A stretch of DNA of 64,000 nucleotides from JBCCTX01 sp965263105 (GCA_965263105.1 CBDHGL010000002.1:62001-126000), one strand, 5' to 3'; shown: positions 31,710 to 39,248, counted from the stretch's first letter. The notes: generated by a model not told the origin, from the sequence alone. A program made the numbers and translations.

Positions 31710-33830
31710 ATGAAACAAATTTACTACCTACTTCTTGTCTTTTTAGTTCCAGGGTTCACAACTAACCCTAAACAAAATATTGCATTGAAGGATACACAAA
31801 TTGGAGGGGAAGGAGCAAGGCAATATGACATAGTCGTTATAGGAGGAACCCCGGCTGGAGTTGCCGCAGCGATTGCTGCTAGCCGGGCAGGAAAGAGGGT
31901 GATTATCATTGAGCAGTCTCCGGTTCTTGGAGGAGTCCTTTCCTCAGGAGTCCTGCGATTGGATGATTATTATATTGAATCAAATAGTGGGGTAATTGAA
32001 GAATTCAGGCAACGTGTAAGCAAATACCATCGCAGCAAGCTGGCTGATGATCCCTTGGTTAAGGCACACCTTATGCAAGACCCACCGCGCCCATGGAATG
32101 TAGCAGCAGGACGGGCTTGGGAACCCCATACAGCAGCTAGAATTTTTGCTGAGATGGTGGCTGAGCAAAAGAGTATTACCACACGTTTCAACGAAGTGGC
32201 CGTAGATGTGGTGATGAAGGGAAAGCAGGTCACGGGAGTCATTACACGAGATCGCGACAACAAAGGGAACTTGGGCAGGCAGCATACCTATCGCGGCAAG
32301 GTGATCATAGATGCAACCTACGAGTCAGACTTAGCTGCTTATGCCGAGGTACCCTTTCGCATCGGACGAGAAGCCCGCTCCAAAGAAGAACCCCATGCTG
32401 GAGTGATCTATACTAATTTCTTCCGTTATGTCAAAGGTGCACTCCCTGCGACCATTTTTCCTGGAAGTACGGGGGAAGCAGACAATAGATCACAAGCTTT
32501 CACCTATAGAATGACTGCAAAAGATTACGGCAGAGCGGATCACCCCTATCGCTTAACGCAAGCCCCCCCCGATTACGATCCCAATAAGTATAAGTGGAAT
32601 GGGAACCGCGAACCAATTATCCCGAACAAGAAATTCGATTTATTAGGAATCAATTGGGGCGGAGATTTGACGGGATTTGGAACACGTTGGGTCTTAGCTG
32701 ACTGGGAAGAGCGCGTTGAGATCGAAAAAATCTATCACAATTATGAACTCGGTTGGCTTTACTACATTCAGACTGAAGGAGGCTCTCCAAACATCGGACT
32801 ACCCGATGATGAATTCTTGGACAACAACAATTTTCCTTATCGACTCTACGTTCGCCAAGGTCGCCGAATAGAGGGGCGCTACACCTTAACTGAAAGCGAC
32901 ATGCACAAAGACCTTCGAGGAGATGGTTTACGGGGCCCTCTTCATAGCAATTCAATTGCAATTGGGATATATGGAATTGACGCACATAATGTACAAAACC
33001 CAACCGTAAGAGAAGAACCTGTATTTGGAAAAACTGCTGCAGAAGGAACTCTTCACCTACATGATGTAACTGGGCCCTACCAAATTCCCTATGGTGTTAT
33101 GATTCCCAAGAAACATAAAGGCATTATCTTCCCCATAGGCATCTCCTCGACACATGTTGCGATGTCGTCTGTTAGGATGGAGCCAGTTTGGTCACAACTG
33201 GGACAGGCAGCCGGAGTTGCCGCTGCACTTGCAATTGACCAGGATATCGAATTAGCTGATGTGCCGGTTTATCAAATTCAAGATGAGCTCTTGAAACAGG
33301 GCAGTGTTTTGTTTTTCTACACAGATCTCCCTGCTGGCACCCCCTCCTTTGAGGCAGTACAAAAGTTGAGCTTACTAAATGCGATAGACCATAGTGCCAA
33401 TCTAAAGCATCTTAGCGCAGATGGACCAACCTTGAGTCTGGTTCAAAAAAATAAAGAAGCCTACCGTTTCCGGCCTGATGACTTGATTACACTAGGCGAA
33501 TTCGCCCAGATGGCCGTAAATGGGTTTCAGATTCCGCTTAGTATTACGGCGGCTCATTTTACCGATGCACCGCGCGGACACCCTTCGTTTAAATACATTG
33601 AGACCCTTTATGACCATTCAACCCAATCACTGAATCCTTTCTTCGAATACGAAATACAGACGAAGACTTCCAACGTATTGGCCAATCCAGGGCAACACCT
33701 AGACCTCGCTTATGCAAGAAGAATCATATCGGGCTTGCTGCAAAAAAGATTACCCAAACAACTTAAACCGAATGCCAAACTTACTCGCGGTGAAGCCGCT
33801 CAACTCATCTATAAATATATAAAAGGCTAA
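31710..33830 (+). CDS. Secreted FAD-dependent oxidoreductase with C-terminal SLH-like repeats
   Basis: A 706-residue protein with a signal peptide (MKQIYYLLLVFLVPGFTT). An FAD-binding Rossmann motif follows: YDIVVIGGTPAGVAAAIAAS with RVIIIEQSP. The middle part resembles the FAD_oxidored/xanthan-lyase-like family, with IIDATYESDLAAYAEVPFRI and RMEPVWSQLGQAAGVAAALA. From about residue 590 to the end are SLH-like segments (LGEFAQMAVNGF, KLTRGEAAQLIYKYIKG) that may attach it to the cell surface. Substrate unknown; related proteins are linked to polysaccharide use. At 2.1 kb it is a very large cassette gene. Confidence 0.85.
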   Translation: MKQIYYLLLVFLVPGFTTNPKQNIALKDTQIGGEGARQYDIVVIGGTPAGVAAAIAASRAGKRVIIIEQSPVLGGVLSSGVLRLDDYYIESNSGVIEEFRQRVSKYHRSKLADDPLVKAHLMQDPPRPWNVAAGRAWEPHTAARIFAEMVAEQKSITTRFNEVAVDVVMKGKQVTGVITRDRDNKGNLGRQHTYRGKVIIDATYESDLAAYAEVPFRIGREARSKEEPHAGVIYTNFFRYVKGALPATIFPGSTGEADNRSQAFTYRMTAKDYGRADHPYRLTQAPPDYDPNKYKWNGNREPIIPNKKFDLLGINWGGDLTGFGTRWVLADWEERVEIEKIYHNYELGWLYYIQTEGGSPNIGLPDDEFLDNNNFPYRLYVRQGRRIEGRYTLTESDMHKDLRGDGLRGPLHSNSIAIGIYGIDAHNVQNPTVREEPVFGKTAAEGTLHLHDVTGPYQIPYGVMIPKKHKGIIFPIGISSTHVAMSSVRMEPVWSQLGQAAGVAAALAIDQDIELADVPVYQIQDELLKQGSVLFFYTDLPAGTPSFEAVQKLSLLNAIDHSANLKHLSADGPTLSLVQKNKEAYRFRPDDLITLGEFAQMAVNGFQIPLSITAAHFTDAPRGHPSFKYIETLYDHSTQSLNPFFEYEIQTKTSNVLANPGQHLDLAYARRIISGLLQKRLPKQLKPNAKLTRGEAAQLIYKYIKG

Positions 33831-33909
33831 GGCACTATCGGTTGGGACTCCGCAAGATTATAAGTAAAGAAAAAACTAAAGCTACGATTCATACATTAGA
33901 CGTTAGTGC
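33831..33909 (+). other. Possible attC-like site after the FAD oxidoreductase
   Basis: GGCACTATC (33831-33839) and GTTAGTGCC (33903-33911) are near-complementary 9-mers around 63 bp; R' is GTTAGTG. The left box has T where the core AAC needs A. No strong inner stem was seen, so this is a degenerate candidate. Confidence 0.4.
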
Positions 33910-34014
33910 CAATATCCAGAACAAACCAAGAAAAGTATACAACTATCCGGGATTCGTATTACTCCTAACCTTTATTCATGCTGTAATTTTATTCAATAAT
34001 CTAAATTTATTTTT

Positions 34015-34944
34015 ATGGAAAATTTGACGTTTAAACCCGGAAAAAATATCGTTCAATTTGAGAGCGAAGGTCAAAAAGTTGCAGCACATCTGTTTCTTCC
34101 AGATGATTATGAAGCAGGGAAAAAATATCCAGCGACAACAGTAACGCCACCAGTAACTGGCGTTAAAGAACAAACAGGCGGAGACTATGCAAAAGCTTTT
34201 GCCAAAAGAGGTTTTGCCGCATTGGTTTTTGACCCACGTGGATGGGGAGAGAGTGAAGGAGATGCTGGTTACCTGATTCCAGAGTGGTTCGTGAGAGATG
34301 TCCGCAATGCAGTAGACTTTCTTCGTACACTAGACGTTACTGATACCAACAACGTCTTTAATGCTGGTATTTGTATGGGGTCTGGTTGGGCCATGTATGA
34401 AACCGCCTTTGACACCCGTATTAACGCAGTGGCTATGATTAGTCCTTATTTAATCGAACTGGATACACCGCTGAGCATGCTAGGTGCAGATGGTTACCGC
34501 AATCTGGTTGTCAAAGGATTGACGGAAGCTGCACAAGCACGTTTCGATTCTGGAGAAGAGGTTTATATCAAGCCTGTCCCAGAAACTGAGGAAGAAATAG
34601 CAGCGGCACCAGAACCCATTTATGTTGGAATGAGAGACTACTACTTAGCAGGAAAACCTGGTGATGTTCCAACGTGGAAAAACCAAGTAGCTGCCAACAG
34701 TCAATACTCCCTTTATGGTTTCTCTATATTTAACTACACAAAGCTATTTGAACCAATTCCAATCTATCTTGCTTACGGTGACGAAGCTGTCTCAAACCCA
34801 GGTGCTAAACGCTTCGCTGAAGAGGTTAAACCTGAAAAGGTCACAGTCATTGAGGGAGCAGGTCATTTCGACCTATATTGGAGACCTGAGCACGTTGAAA
34901 AAATTTCGGATGAAGTCGCTGAGTTCTTCCATGCTCACATGTAA
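34015..34944 (+). CDS. Alpha/beta hydrolase, dienelactone-hydrolase-like
   Basis: A 309-residue cytoplasmic protein. The fold shows AAHLFLPDDYEAGKKYPATT, the oxyanion region, LVFDPRGWGESEGDAGYLI, then the nucleophile elbow FNAGICMGSGWAMYE, where Cys takes the usual Ser place (G-x-C-x-G as in dienelactone hydrolases), and a C-terminal acid/base pair in YGDEAVS and EGAGHFDLYW. Similar proteins sit beside AraC regulators in Bacteroidota, as here. The substrate is unknown. It shares a cassette with a small membrane protein and an AraC gene, all on one strand. Confidence 0.88.
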   Translation: MENLTFKPGKNIVQFESEGQKVAAHLFLPDDYEAGKKYPATTVTPPVTGVKEQTGGDYAKAFAKRGFAALVFDPRGWGESEGDAGYLIPEWFVRDVRNAVDFLRTLDVTDTNNVFNAGICMGSGWAMYETAFDTRINAVAMISPYLIELDTPLSMLGADGYRNLVVKGLTEAAQARFDSGEEVYIKPVPETEEEIAAAPEPIYVGMRDYYLAGKPGDVPTWKNQVAANSQYSLYGFSIFNYTKLFEPIPIYLAYGDEAVSNPGAKRFAEEVKPEKVTVIEGAGHFDLYWRPEHVEKISDEVAEFFHAHM

Positions 34945-35036
34945 AGTGCATAGTTGGGTTGAACAGCCTTTCCAAAATCATTTTTATGAGGGAAAGGCTG
35001 TTTTACAACAACAAACAAGATTTAAAATAAATTACG

Positions 35037-35354
35037 ATGGAAGAGTTACTATTAGCATTATTTGTAATCAATGGTATTGCACATATTTTCTTATATAGAA
35101 AACTAAAGCGTACAAACGAACCAAACCCGACCTCAGCATTACCGTTTGTACTAATCTACCCCCTTTTTGGTATTTTGATTTGGCTGGGTATAGACTGGGT
35201 AAAATGGCCAGCCTTGGTGATTCCTGTTTTAGGATTATTGGCTTTGCTGTTTACTTCCATATTTAAAGGAAAGGCACAATTTATTGATTACTTTATTGCA
35301 ATCCTTGATACTGTGATTCCAGTTTTGGTTCTTCTGTTTTTGTTCAAATTTTAA
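35037..35354 (+). CDS. Small hypothetical membrane protein
   Basis: Not recognised. 105 residues with about three hydrophobic helices (residues 3-20, 35-55 and 60-78) and a fourth near the C-terminus. It lies between the hydrolase and an AraC gene on the same strand, 92 bp and 43 bp away, suggesting one operon. No motif permits a function. Confidence 0.7.
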   Translation: MEELLLALFVINGIAHIFLYRKLKRTNEPNPTSALPFVLIYPLFGILIWLGIDWVKWPALVIPVLGLLALLFTSIFKGKAQFIDYFIAILDTVIPVLVLLFLFKF

Positions 35355-35397
35355 TGTTCTGGAGTTACTCAGACTTCTTAAAAAGCCAATAAAGAAA

Positions 35398-36309
35398 ATG
35401 AGCAAAATTATTAATATAGAAAACATTGGCGTGCTTAACGAGATGCTGAAACAAAGCAAGCCCAAGCATCCTTTGATTAGTGTGGTAGATTTTTCTAAGG
35501 CTAATTTTTCTAACGGAGCAAAGACCCAAGATGACGTAAAATATACAACTGGTTTTTATTCCATATTATTAAAGCAATTGGACGAAGGAAGTGTTAAATA
35601 TGGCAGAGAATATTACGACTTTCAAGAAGGAACTTTATTCTTTATGTCACCTAATCAGGTTTTTTCACTCGAAAGTTCAGGCTGTGTGTATGGCTGGGGA
35701 CTATATTTTCACCCAGATTTGATTAAGGGAACTTCGCTGACACATACCATTTCAGACTACTCTTTTTTCAAATATCATGTAAACGAAGCCCTGCACCTTT
35801 CAGAAGATGAAAAAAGTGAATTGAGAAATATCGTCAATGGCATAGAAGCCGAGCTAAACCGACCAATAGATAAGCATAGCAAATCAGTAATTGTATCTGG
35901 AATAGAATTATTGCTCAACCATTGTATGCGATACTACGACAGACAATTTATCACAAGGGGTGAAGCCAACAAATCAGTTTTGGCCTCAATAGAACAATTT
36001 TTAAGCTCATACTTCAAGACTGATTTACCTAAAGAGAAAGGCTTGCCTACTGTTAAGCAATGTGCTCAAGAAGTCAATCTTTCCACTAATTACCTTAGCG
36101 ATTTACTCAAAAAAGAAACAGGCAAAAGCACACAAGAACATATTCATTATTATTTGATTGAAGAAGCTAAAAATAGATTATTGACTTCTAATAATATATC
36201 TATCAGCGAAATCGCTTACGGATTAGGCTTTGAATACCCACAGTACTTTTCAAAAGTCTTTAAGAAAATTGAAGGTATTAGCCCATTGGAATATCGTAAT
36301 TTGAATTAA
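35398..36309 (+). CDS. AraC-family transcriptional regulator, cassette-borne
   Basis: A 303-residue regulator. The N-terminal cupin-like domain has YGREYYDFQEGTLFFMSPNQ; the C-terminal AraC domain shows TVKQCAQEVNLSTNYLSDLL with KKETGKSTQEHIHYYLIEEA and the signature ISISEIAYGLGFEYPQYFSK. In Bacteroidota this subfamily often regulates a neighbouring oxidoreductase or hydrolase, so the alpha/beta hydrolase upstream is the likely target. It is the last gene before intron copy 3. Confidence 0.92.
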   Translation: MSKIINIENIGVLNEMLKQSKPKHPLISVVDFSKANFSNGAKTQDDVKYTTGFYSILLKQLDEGSVKYGREYYDFQEGTLFFMSPNQVFSLESSGCVYGWGLYFHPDLIKGTSLTHTISDYSFFKYHVNEALHLSEDEKSELRNIVNGIEAELNRPIDKHSKSVIVSGIELLLNHCMRYYDRQFITRGEANKSVLASIEQFLSSYFKTDLPKEKGLPTVKQCAQEVNLSTNYLSDLLKKETGKSTQEHIHYYLIEEAKNRLLTSNNISISEIAYGLGFEYPQYFSKVFKKIEGISPLEYRNLN

Positions 36310-36321
36310 TAAAAAACTACT

Positions 36322-36691
36322 GGCACTAATCGAGTAGGCGGCTGACGCCACCTAGGTAGCGCCAGTACACCTCTCACAGCACCGTACATACGGGCCTTCC
36401 CGGTTTTTCAACTCGGGATAAACTCTTACAGCGCTTGGTCAAACAACTCTGATAGAAAGATAGTAGTCGACAAAAGAGAGCTAGCCGCTTGTTGAACAAA
36501 GTGAAATCCCGATCCACGGGGCTAGCGCTTCTTCGTTGCCTAAGCACGCAGGAGACTTTCACTCCCTAGACACATTTCTCCAAGTACTTTCCGTAAATTG
36601 GGGAAAAGCTCGGTATAACATTCCGGGCACACACAAGGTACAAGACGATCATGCTCCTATCGTCGCACGCCGCATGTACTGACCATTTGCA
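36322..36691 (+). other. attC-like site split by intron copy 3
   Basis: Left half GGCACTA (36322-36328), right half ACAAGGTACAAGACGAT from 36633. Rejoined: R'' CACTAAC, outer stem GGTACA / TGTAC(TG)ACC, inner hairpin GACGAT / ATCGTC. The R' end near 36685-36691 (ATTTGCA) has lost consensus. Confidence 0.5.
36329..36632 (-). mobile_element. 304-bp ORF-less group II intron-like element, copy 3
   Basis: Same length and termini as copies 1 and 2. Its domain VI stem is a different sequence (CGCUACC-UA-GGUGGCG, RNA sense) in the same place, so structure is kept while sequence changes. The internal CTCTTACAGCG variant is that of copy 2. Inserted at TTGT|T in an attC with an unrelated stem. Confidence 0.75.
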
Positions 36692-36735
36692 CCAAGCAGA
36701 AGGAAAGCAAAAAAAAGTGGCAAAACCCAACAAAA

Positions 36736-36767
36736 ATACGTATCTTCGAATTAGAAAAAATACGTAT
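36736..36767. promoter_or_regulatory. Paired ATACGTAT palindromes, probable antitoxin operator
   Basis: Two identical 8-bp palindromes ATACGTAT at 36736-36743 and 36760-36767, start-to-start 24 bp, end 6 bp before the antitoxin ATG at 36773. Ribbon-helix-helix antitoxins bind such repeated short palindromes and repress their own operon. Confidence 0.6.
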
Positions 36768-36772
36768 GATTT

Positions 36773-37030
36773 ATGAATGTGAAACTAACCTTAACCGTAG
36801 ATAAATACGTCATTGAAGAAGCAAAGAAATACGCTAAATCTAGTGGCCGAAGTCTTTCCAACATTATCGAAGAATATTTAAAATCACTAATTGAGACTGG
36901 GGAGCATGAAAAAGAATTTGAAGTAAGTCCCTTAGTCGAATCTTTATGGGGTTCGGTTAAACCGATTGAAGAAACAAAGAATTATAAGGATATCCTATCT
37001 GAAGAATTGAGCAAAAAGTATTTGAAATGA
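36773..37030 (+). CDS. DUF6364-type (ribbon-helix-helix) antitoxin
   Basis: An 85-residue protein starting MNVKLTLTVDKYVIEEAKKY with GRSLSNIIEEYLKSL, the strand and two helices of DUF6364 antitoxins (MetJ/Arc-like DNA binding). The acidic C-terminus should wrap the toxin. It overlaps the PIN toxin gene by 4 bp (ATGA), the classical toxin-antitoxin layout, and has a likely operator just upstream. Confidence 0.88.
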   Translation: MNVKLTLTVDKYVIEEAKKYAKSSGRSLSNIIEEYLKSLIETGEHEKEFEVSPLVESLWGSVKPIEETKNYKDILSEELSKKYLK

Positions 37031-37449
37031 TCAACATTTTTGTGGATACGGATGTCCTAATGGATTTTTTGACAAAACGTGTACCTTTTGATATCGAATC
37101 TATGAAAATCATGGAATATGGAAATCGAAAAAAGATCCAAATAAACATATCATCTCTCTGTTTAAGTAATATTAACTATTTGATAGAAAGGCAAGAAACT
37201 AAGAAAAAAGCTAGGCAACAGATAAAAGGATTGTTGAAGTTAGTTGAAGTTTTGGCTGTGGATAGGAAAATAGTGGAAAAATCGGCCTATTCAGAATTCA
37301 AAGATTTCGAGGATGGCATTCAAAATTTTTGTGCAGAAGAAAACGGGATAAGAATACTAATTACCAGGAATATAAAAGATTACTCAAAGAGTAATTTATC
37401 AATACAGACTCCGAAAGAATTTATCTCAGATTTCGAAAATAAGAAATAG
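37027..37449 (+). CDS. PIN-domain toxin (VapC-like ribonuclease)
   Basis: A 140-residue PIN protein. The N-terminal FVDTDVLMDFLTKRVPFDIE carries the first two acidic residues; AYSEFKDFEDGIQNFCAEEN carries the next acidic pair, and ILITRNIKDYSKS is the C-terminal TRN-x-KDY motif. PIN toxins cut RNA, usually tRNA, with divalent metal. The gene overlaps its antitoxin by 4 bp and is followed at once by an attC-like site. Confidence 0.92.
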   Translation: MINIFVDTDVLMDFLTKRVPFDIESMKIMEYGNRKKIQINISSLCLSNINYLIERQETKKKARQQIKGLLKLVEVLAVDRKIVEKSAYSEFKDFEDGIQNFCAEENGIRILITRNIKDYSKSNLSIQTPKEFISDFENKK

Positions 37450-37454
37450 CCCAG

Positions 37455-37522
37455 GGCCAACAAAGTGGCTAGCGACCATACCTCCACGAGCTACGGCACT
37501 GCGGAGCCACGAACCGTTGGAG
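37455..37522 (+). other. attC-like site after the DUF6364-PIN module
   Basis: R'' GGCCAAC (37455-37461) and R' GTTGGAG (37516-37522) are complementary in their cores; stem GTGGCT (37465-37470) / AGCCAC (37505-37510). About 68 bp, not interrupted by an intron. Confidence 0.7.
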
Positions 37523-37542
37523 CACATGAAAAACTGAAAACC

Positions 37543-37887
37543 TTGATTGAGTTCAACTTCGATAAATACAAGATTGCCATCCAGACAGAAAAAGAACCGG
37601 AGATCTATCAAATGTGGCTTGAACATGCCTCATTTAAAGACATCGACGGACTAAAAAATGACGAAACACCTATCTACATTGGAGTTGGACAAGAAGGGCA
37701 ATGGTATGAAACAATCATTGCGTATTGTTCGGACCCAATTGAAAATTGTGGTTTTAATCCTGGATTTTTAATTATACCGGAAACAGAAACCCTTTTTATA
37801 GGTGCAGGCAAAGTCGTTAGGACTTATGACCTTAAAAACCATAAAAGAAAAATTGAAAAAAACCCTAGGAATTCTGTAAAAATGTAA
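37543..37887 (+). CDS. Hypothetical protein, cassette-borne
   Basis: Not recognised. No ATG fits this frame after the attC site, so I place the start at a TTG at 37543 (LIEFNFDKYKIAIQTEKEPE); the frame is open from further left, inside the attC. The roughly 115-residue product is soluble, with NDETPIYIGVGQEGQWYETI and DPIENCGFNPGFLIIPETET giving a beta-rich character reminiscent of small immunity proteins. That resemblance is only general. The stop overlaps the probable mazEF operator. Confidence 0.55.
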   Translation: MIEFNFDKYKIAIQTEKEPEIYQMWLEHASFKDIDGLKNDETPIYIGVGQEGQWYETIIAYCSDPIENCGFNPGFLIIPETETLFIGAGKVVRTYDLKNHKRKIEKNPRNSVKM

Positions 37888-37902
37888 TTACTTTGTAATT
37901 AC
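37884..37902. promoter_or_regulatory. Two GTAATTAC palindromes, probable mazEF operator
   Basis: GTAATTAC occurs at 37884-37891 and 37895-37902, start-to-start 11 bp, about one helical turn, 17 bp before the MazE ATG. AbrB/MazE-type repressors bind such repeated short palindromes. Confidence 0.6.
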
Positions 37903-37918
37903 AAATTTTAATCGGATT

Positions 37919-38164
37919 ATGGAAGTACCAATAGTCCCTATTGGGAATTCAAAAGGCCTAAGGTTAAGTAAAACTTTACTGGAAAAATATAACATAAAGG
38001 ATAAAGTTGAACTCATCCTTGAAAAAGGCTTCATTATCATCAAACCTGTGTCAGAGCCTAGAAAAGGTTGGGAAGAAGCATTCAAAAAAATGCATGAGCG
38101 AGGTGACGATGAGTTACTCTTTGATTCTATTTTTGAAGATGAAAATTTTGACGAATGGAATTGA
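37919..38164 (+). CDS. mazE: MazE/AbrB-type antitoxin
   Basis: An 81-residue protein with an AbrB swapped-hairpin N-terminus: VPIVPIGNSKGLRLSKTLLE followed by KYNIKDKVELILEKGFIIIK. The acidic C-terminus DDELLFDSIFEDENFDEW is the toxin-binding tail. It overlaps the mazF-like gene by 10 bp and has a palindromic operator directly upstream. It should neutralise the toxin and repress the pair. Confidence 0.92.
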   Translation: MEVPIVPIGNSKGLRLSKTLLEKYNIKDKVELILEKGFIIIKPVSEPRKGWEEAFKKMHERGDDELLFDSIFEDENFDEWN

Positions 38165-38478
38165 AGCAGTATGAAATCGTTTTGGTCAATCTTGATCCAA
38201 CAGTGGGTAGTGAAATAAAGAAAACTCGTCCTTGTGTGATTATTTCCCCCAATGAGATGAATAAATACCTCAAGACAGTAACGGTAGCGCCGATGACTAC
38301 CCAATCAAAAAATTACCCAACCAGAGTAGAGGTAAAGCACGACAATAAGATAGGCTGGGTAGTTATTGATCAAATACGGACAATTGATAAAATCAGAATA
38401 CTCAAAATATGGGGGCGCTTATCTAAACCGGAGGTAAAAGAGGTAAAGGCTGTAATTGAGGAAACTTTTGTACAGTAA
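38155..38478 (+). CDS. mazF: MazF/PemK-type mRNA interferase toxin
   Basis: A 107-residue toxin: QYEIVLVNLDPTVGSEIKKT with RPCVIISPNEMN, then VTVAPMTTQSKNYPTRVEV and GWVVIDQIRTIDKIRI. These are the core PemK strands, including the conserved R-P-x-V-I-x-S and the P-T-R-V segment. It cleaves single-stranded mRNA when unbound. The start at 38155 gives a 10-bp overlap with mazE. It is the last gene before intron copy 4. Confidence 0.94.
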   Translation: MELKQYEIVLVNLDPTVGSEIKKTRPCVIISPNEMNKYLKTVTVAPMTTQSKNYPTRVEVKHDNKIGWVVIDQIRTIDKIRILKIWGRLSKPEVKEVKAVIEETFVQ

Positions 38479-38485
38479 GTAAAAA

Positions 38486-38860
38486 ATAGACAATCGAGTA
38501 GGCGGCTGAGGCCCCCTAGGTAGCGCCAGTACACCTCTCACCCCCCCGTAGGTACGGACCTTCCCGGTTTTGCAAATCGGGATAAACTCCTACGGCGCTT
38601 GGTCAAACAACTCTGATAGAAAGATAGTAGTCGACAAAAGGGAGCTAGCCGCTTGTTGAACAAAGTGAAATCCCGATCCACGGGGCTAGCACTTCTTCGT
38701 TGCCTAAGCACGCAGGAGACTTTCACTCCCCAGACACATTTCTCCAATTACTTTACCTAAATTAGGGAAAAGCTCGGTATAACGTTCCGGACACACACAT
38801 TACATAAAATGGCAATTGCCAGCAAAAGCTGGCAATTGCGTTTATGCGAGACTGTTGGGC
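38486..38860 (+). other. attC-like site split by intron copy 4
   Basis: Left half ends TAGACA at 38492, right half ACATTACATAAA starts at 38797. Rejoined: R'' AGACAAC, a long stem CATAAA...CAATTGCCAGC-AAAA-GCTGGCAATTG...TTTATG and a canonical R' GTTGGGC (38854-38860). Confidence 0.65.
38493..38796 (-). mobile_element. 304-bp ORF-less group II intron-like element, copy 4
   Basis: Same length and termini as the others. It shares the copy-3 type domain VI but the copy-1 type CTCCTACGGCG internal variant, so the copies are mosaics. Bases in the domain V 3' strand are changed (CCCCCCC on the plus strand where the others have CAGCACC), so this copy looks the most decayed. Confidence 0.75.
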
Positions 38861-38977
38861 AATATGAAAATGAAATCAAAAATGGAAATCTTGACCTAAA
38901 AAGGGTATCTTAACTAACGGCATAAATTGTGGCCATAAGAATAGATAGATAAAGAAATAGAATCTGACCCCAATATT

Positions 38978-39169
38978 ATGGTGGGGAAGCCTAGAATTAA
39001 AGGTAGCCGATTAACGCCAGAACTCATACTTCAGAAAATATCCGACGGGTATGATTTTTTAAAAATAGAAGAAATATATCCAGGCTTGGAGAGAGAAGAT
39101 ATCCTAGCCTGCGTAGGATATGCTGCTGATATTTTAGGGACAGAAGTAGTCACACCTAGTATTTCATGA
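38978..39169 (+). CDS. DUF433-type antitoxin, N-terminally short
   Basis: A 63-residue product MVGKPRIKGSRLTPELILQK with the DUF433 helix-turn-helix. The frame is open a little further left and reads IESDPNIMVGKP, the usual DUF433 start region, but no start codon is found before a stop, so about 12 residues of the family N-terminus may be lost or begin at a rare codon. The stop overlaps the ATG of a decayed DUF5615 gene. Confidence 0.7.
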   Translation: MVGKPRIKGSRLTPELILQKISDGYDFLKIEEIYPGLEREDILACVGYAADILGTEVVTPSIS

Positions 39170-39237
39170 CCTAGATTTTAGCCGATGAAAACCTTAATAG
39201 GAAGCTTTTGGTAGTATTTCGGAATGATGGCTATTAA
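39166..39237 (+). pseudogene. Remnant of a DUF5615 (PIN-like) toxin gene
   Basis: ATG at 39166 overlaps the DUF433 stop (ATGA). The frame reads MT-stop-ILADENLNRKLLVVFRNDGY-stop. ADEN followed by NDGY is the start of DUF5615 PIN-like toxins, the normal DUF433 partner. A stop at codon 3 and loss of everything after about 23 codons make it dead. Confidence 0.75.
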
Positions 39238-39248
39238 AAATATAAAAA

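Noticed and set aside
31590..31710. Additional attC-like site before the FAD oxidoreductase (GTTCAAC...GTTAGCA)
   Set aside because: Both cores are plausible but no paired stem lies between them.
27964..38796. Repeated 304-bp blocks as a CRISPR or large tandem array
   Set aside because: Blocks are far apart, carry genes between them, have no short spacers, and have intron-like ends at attC-like targets.
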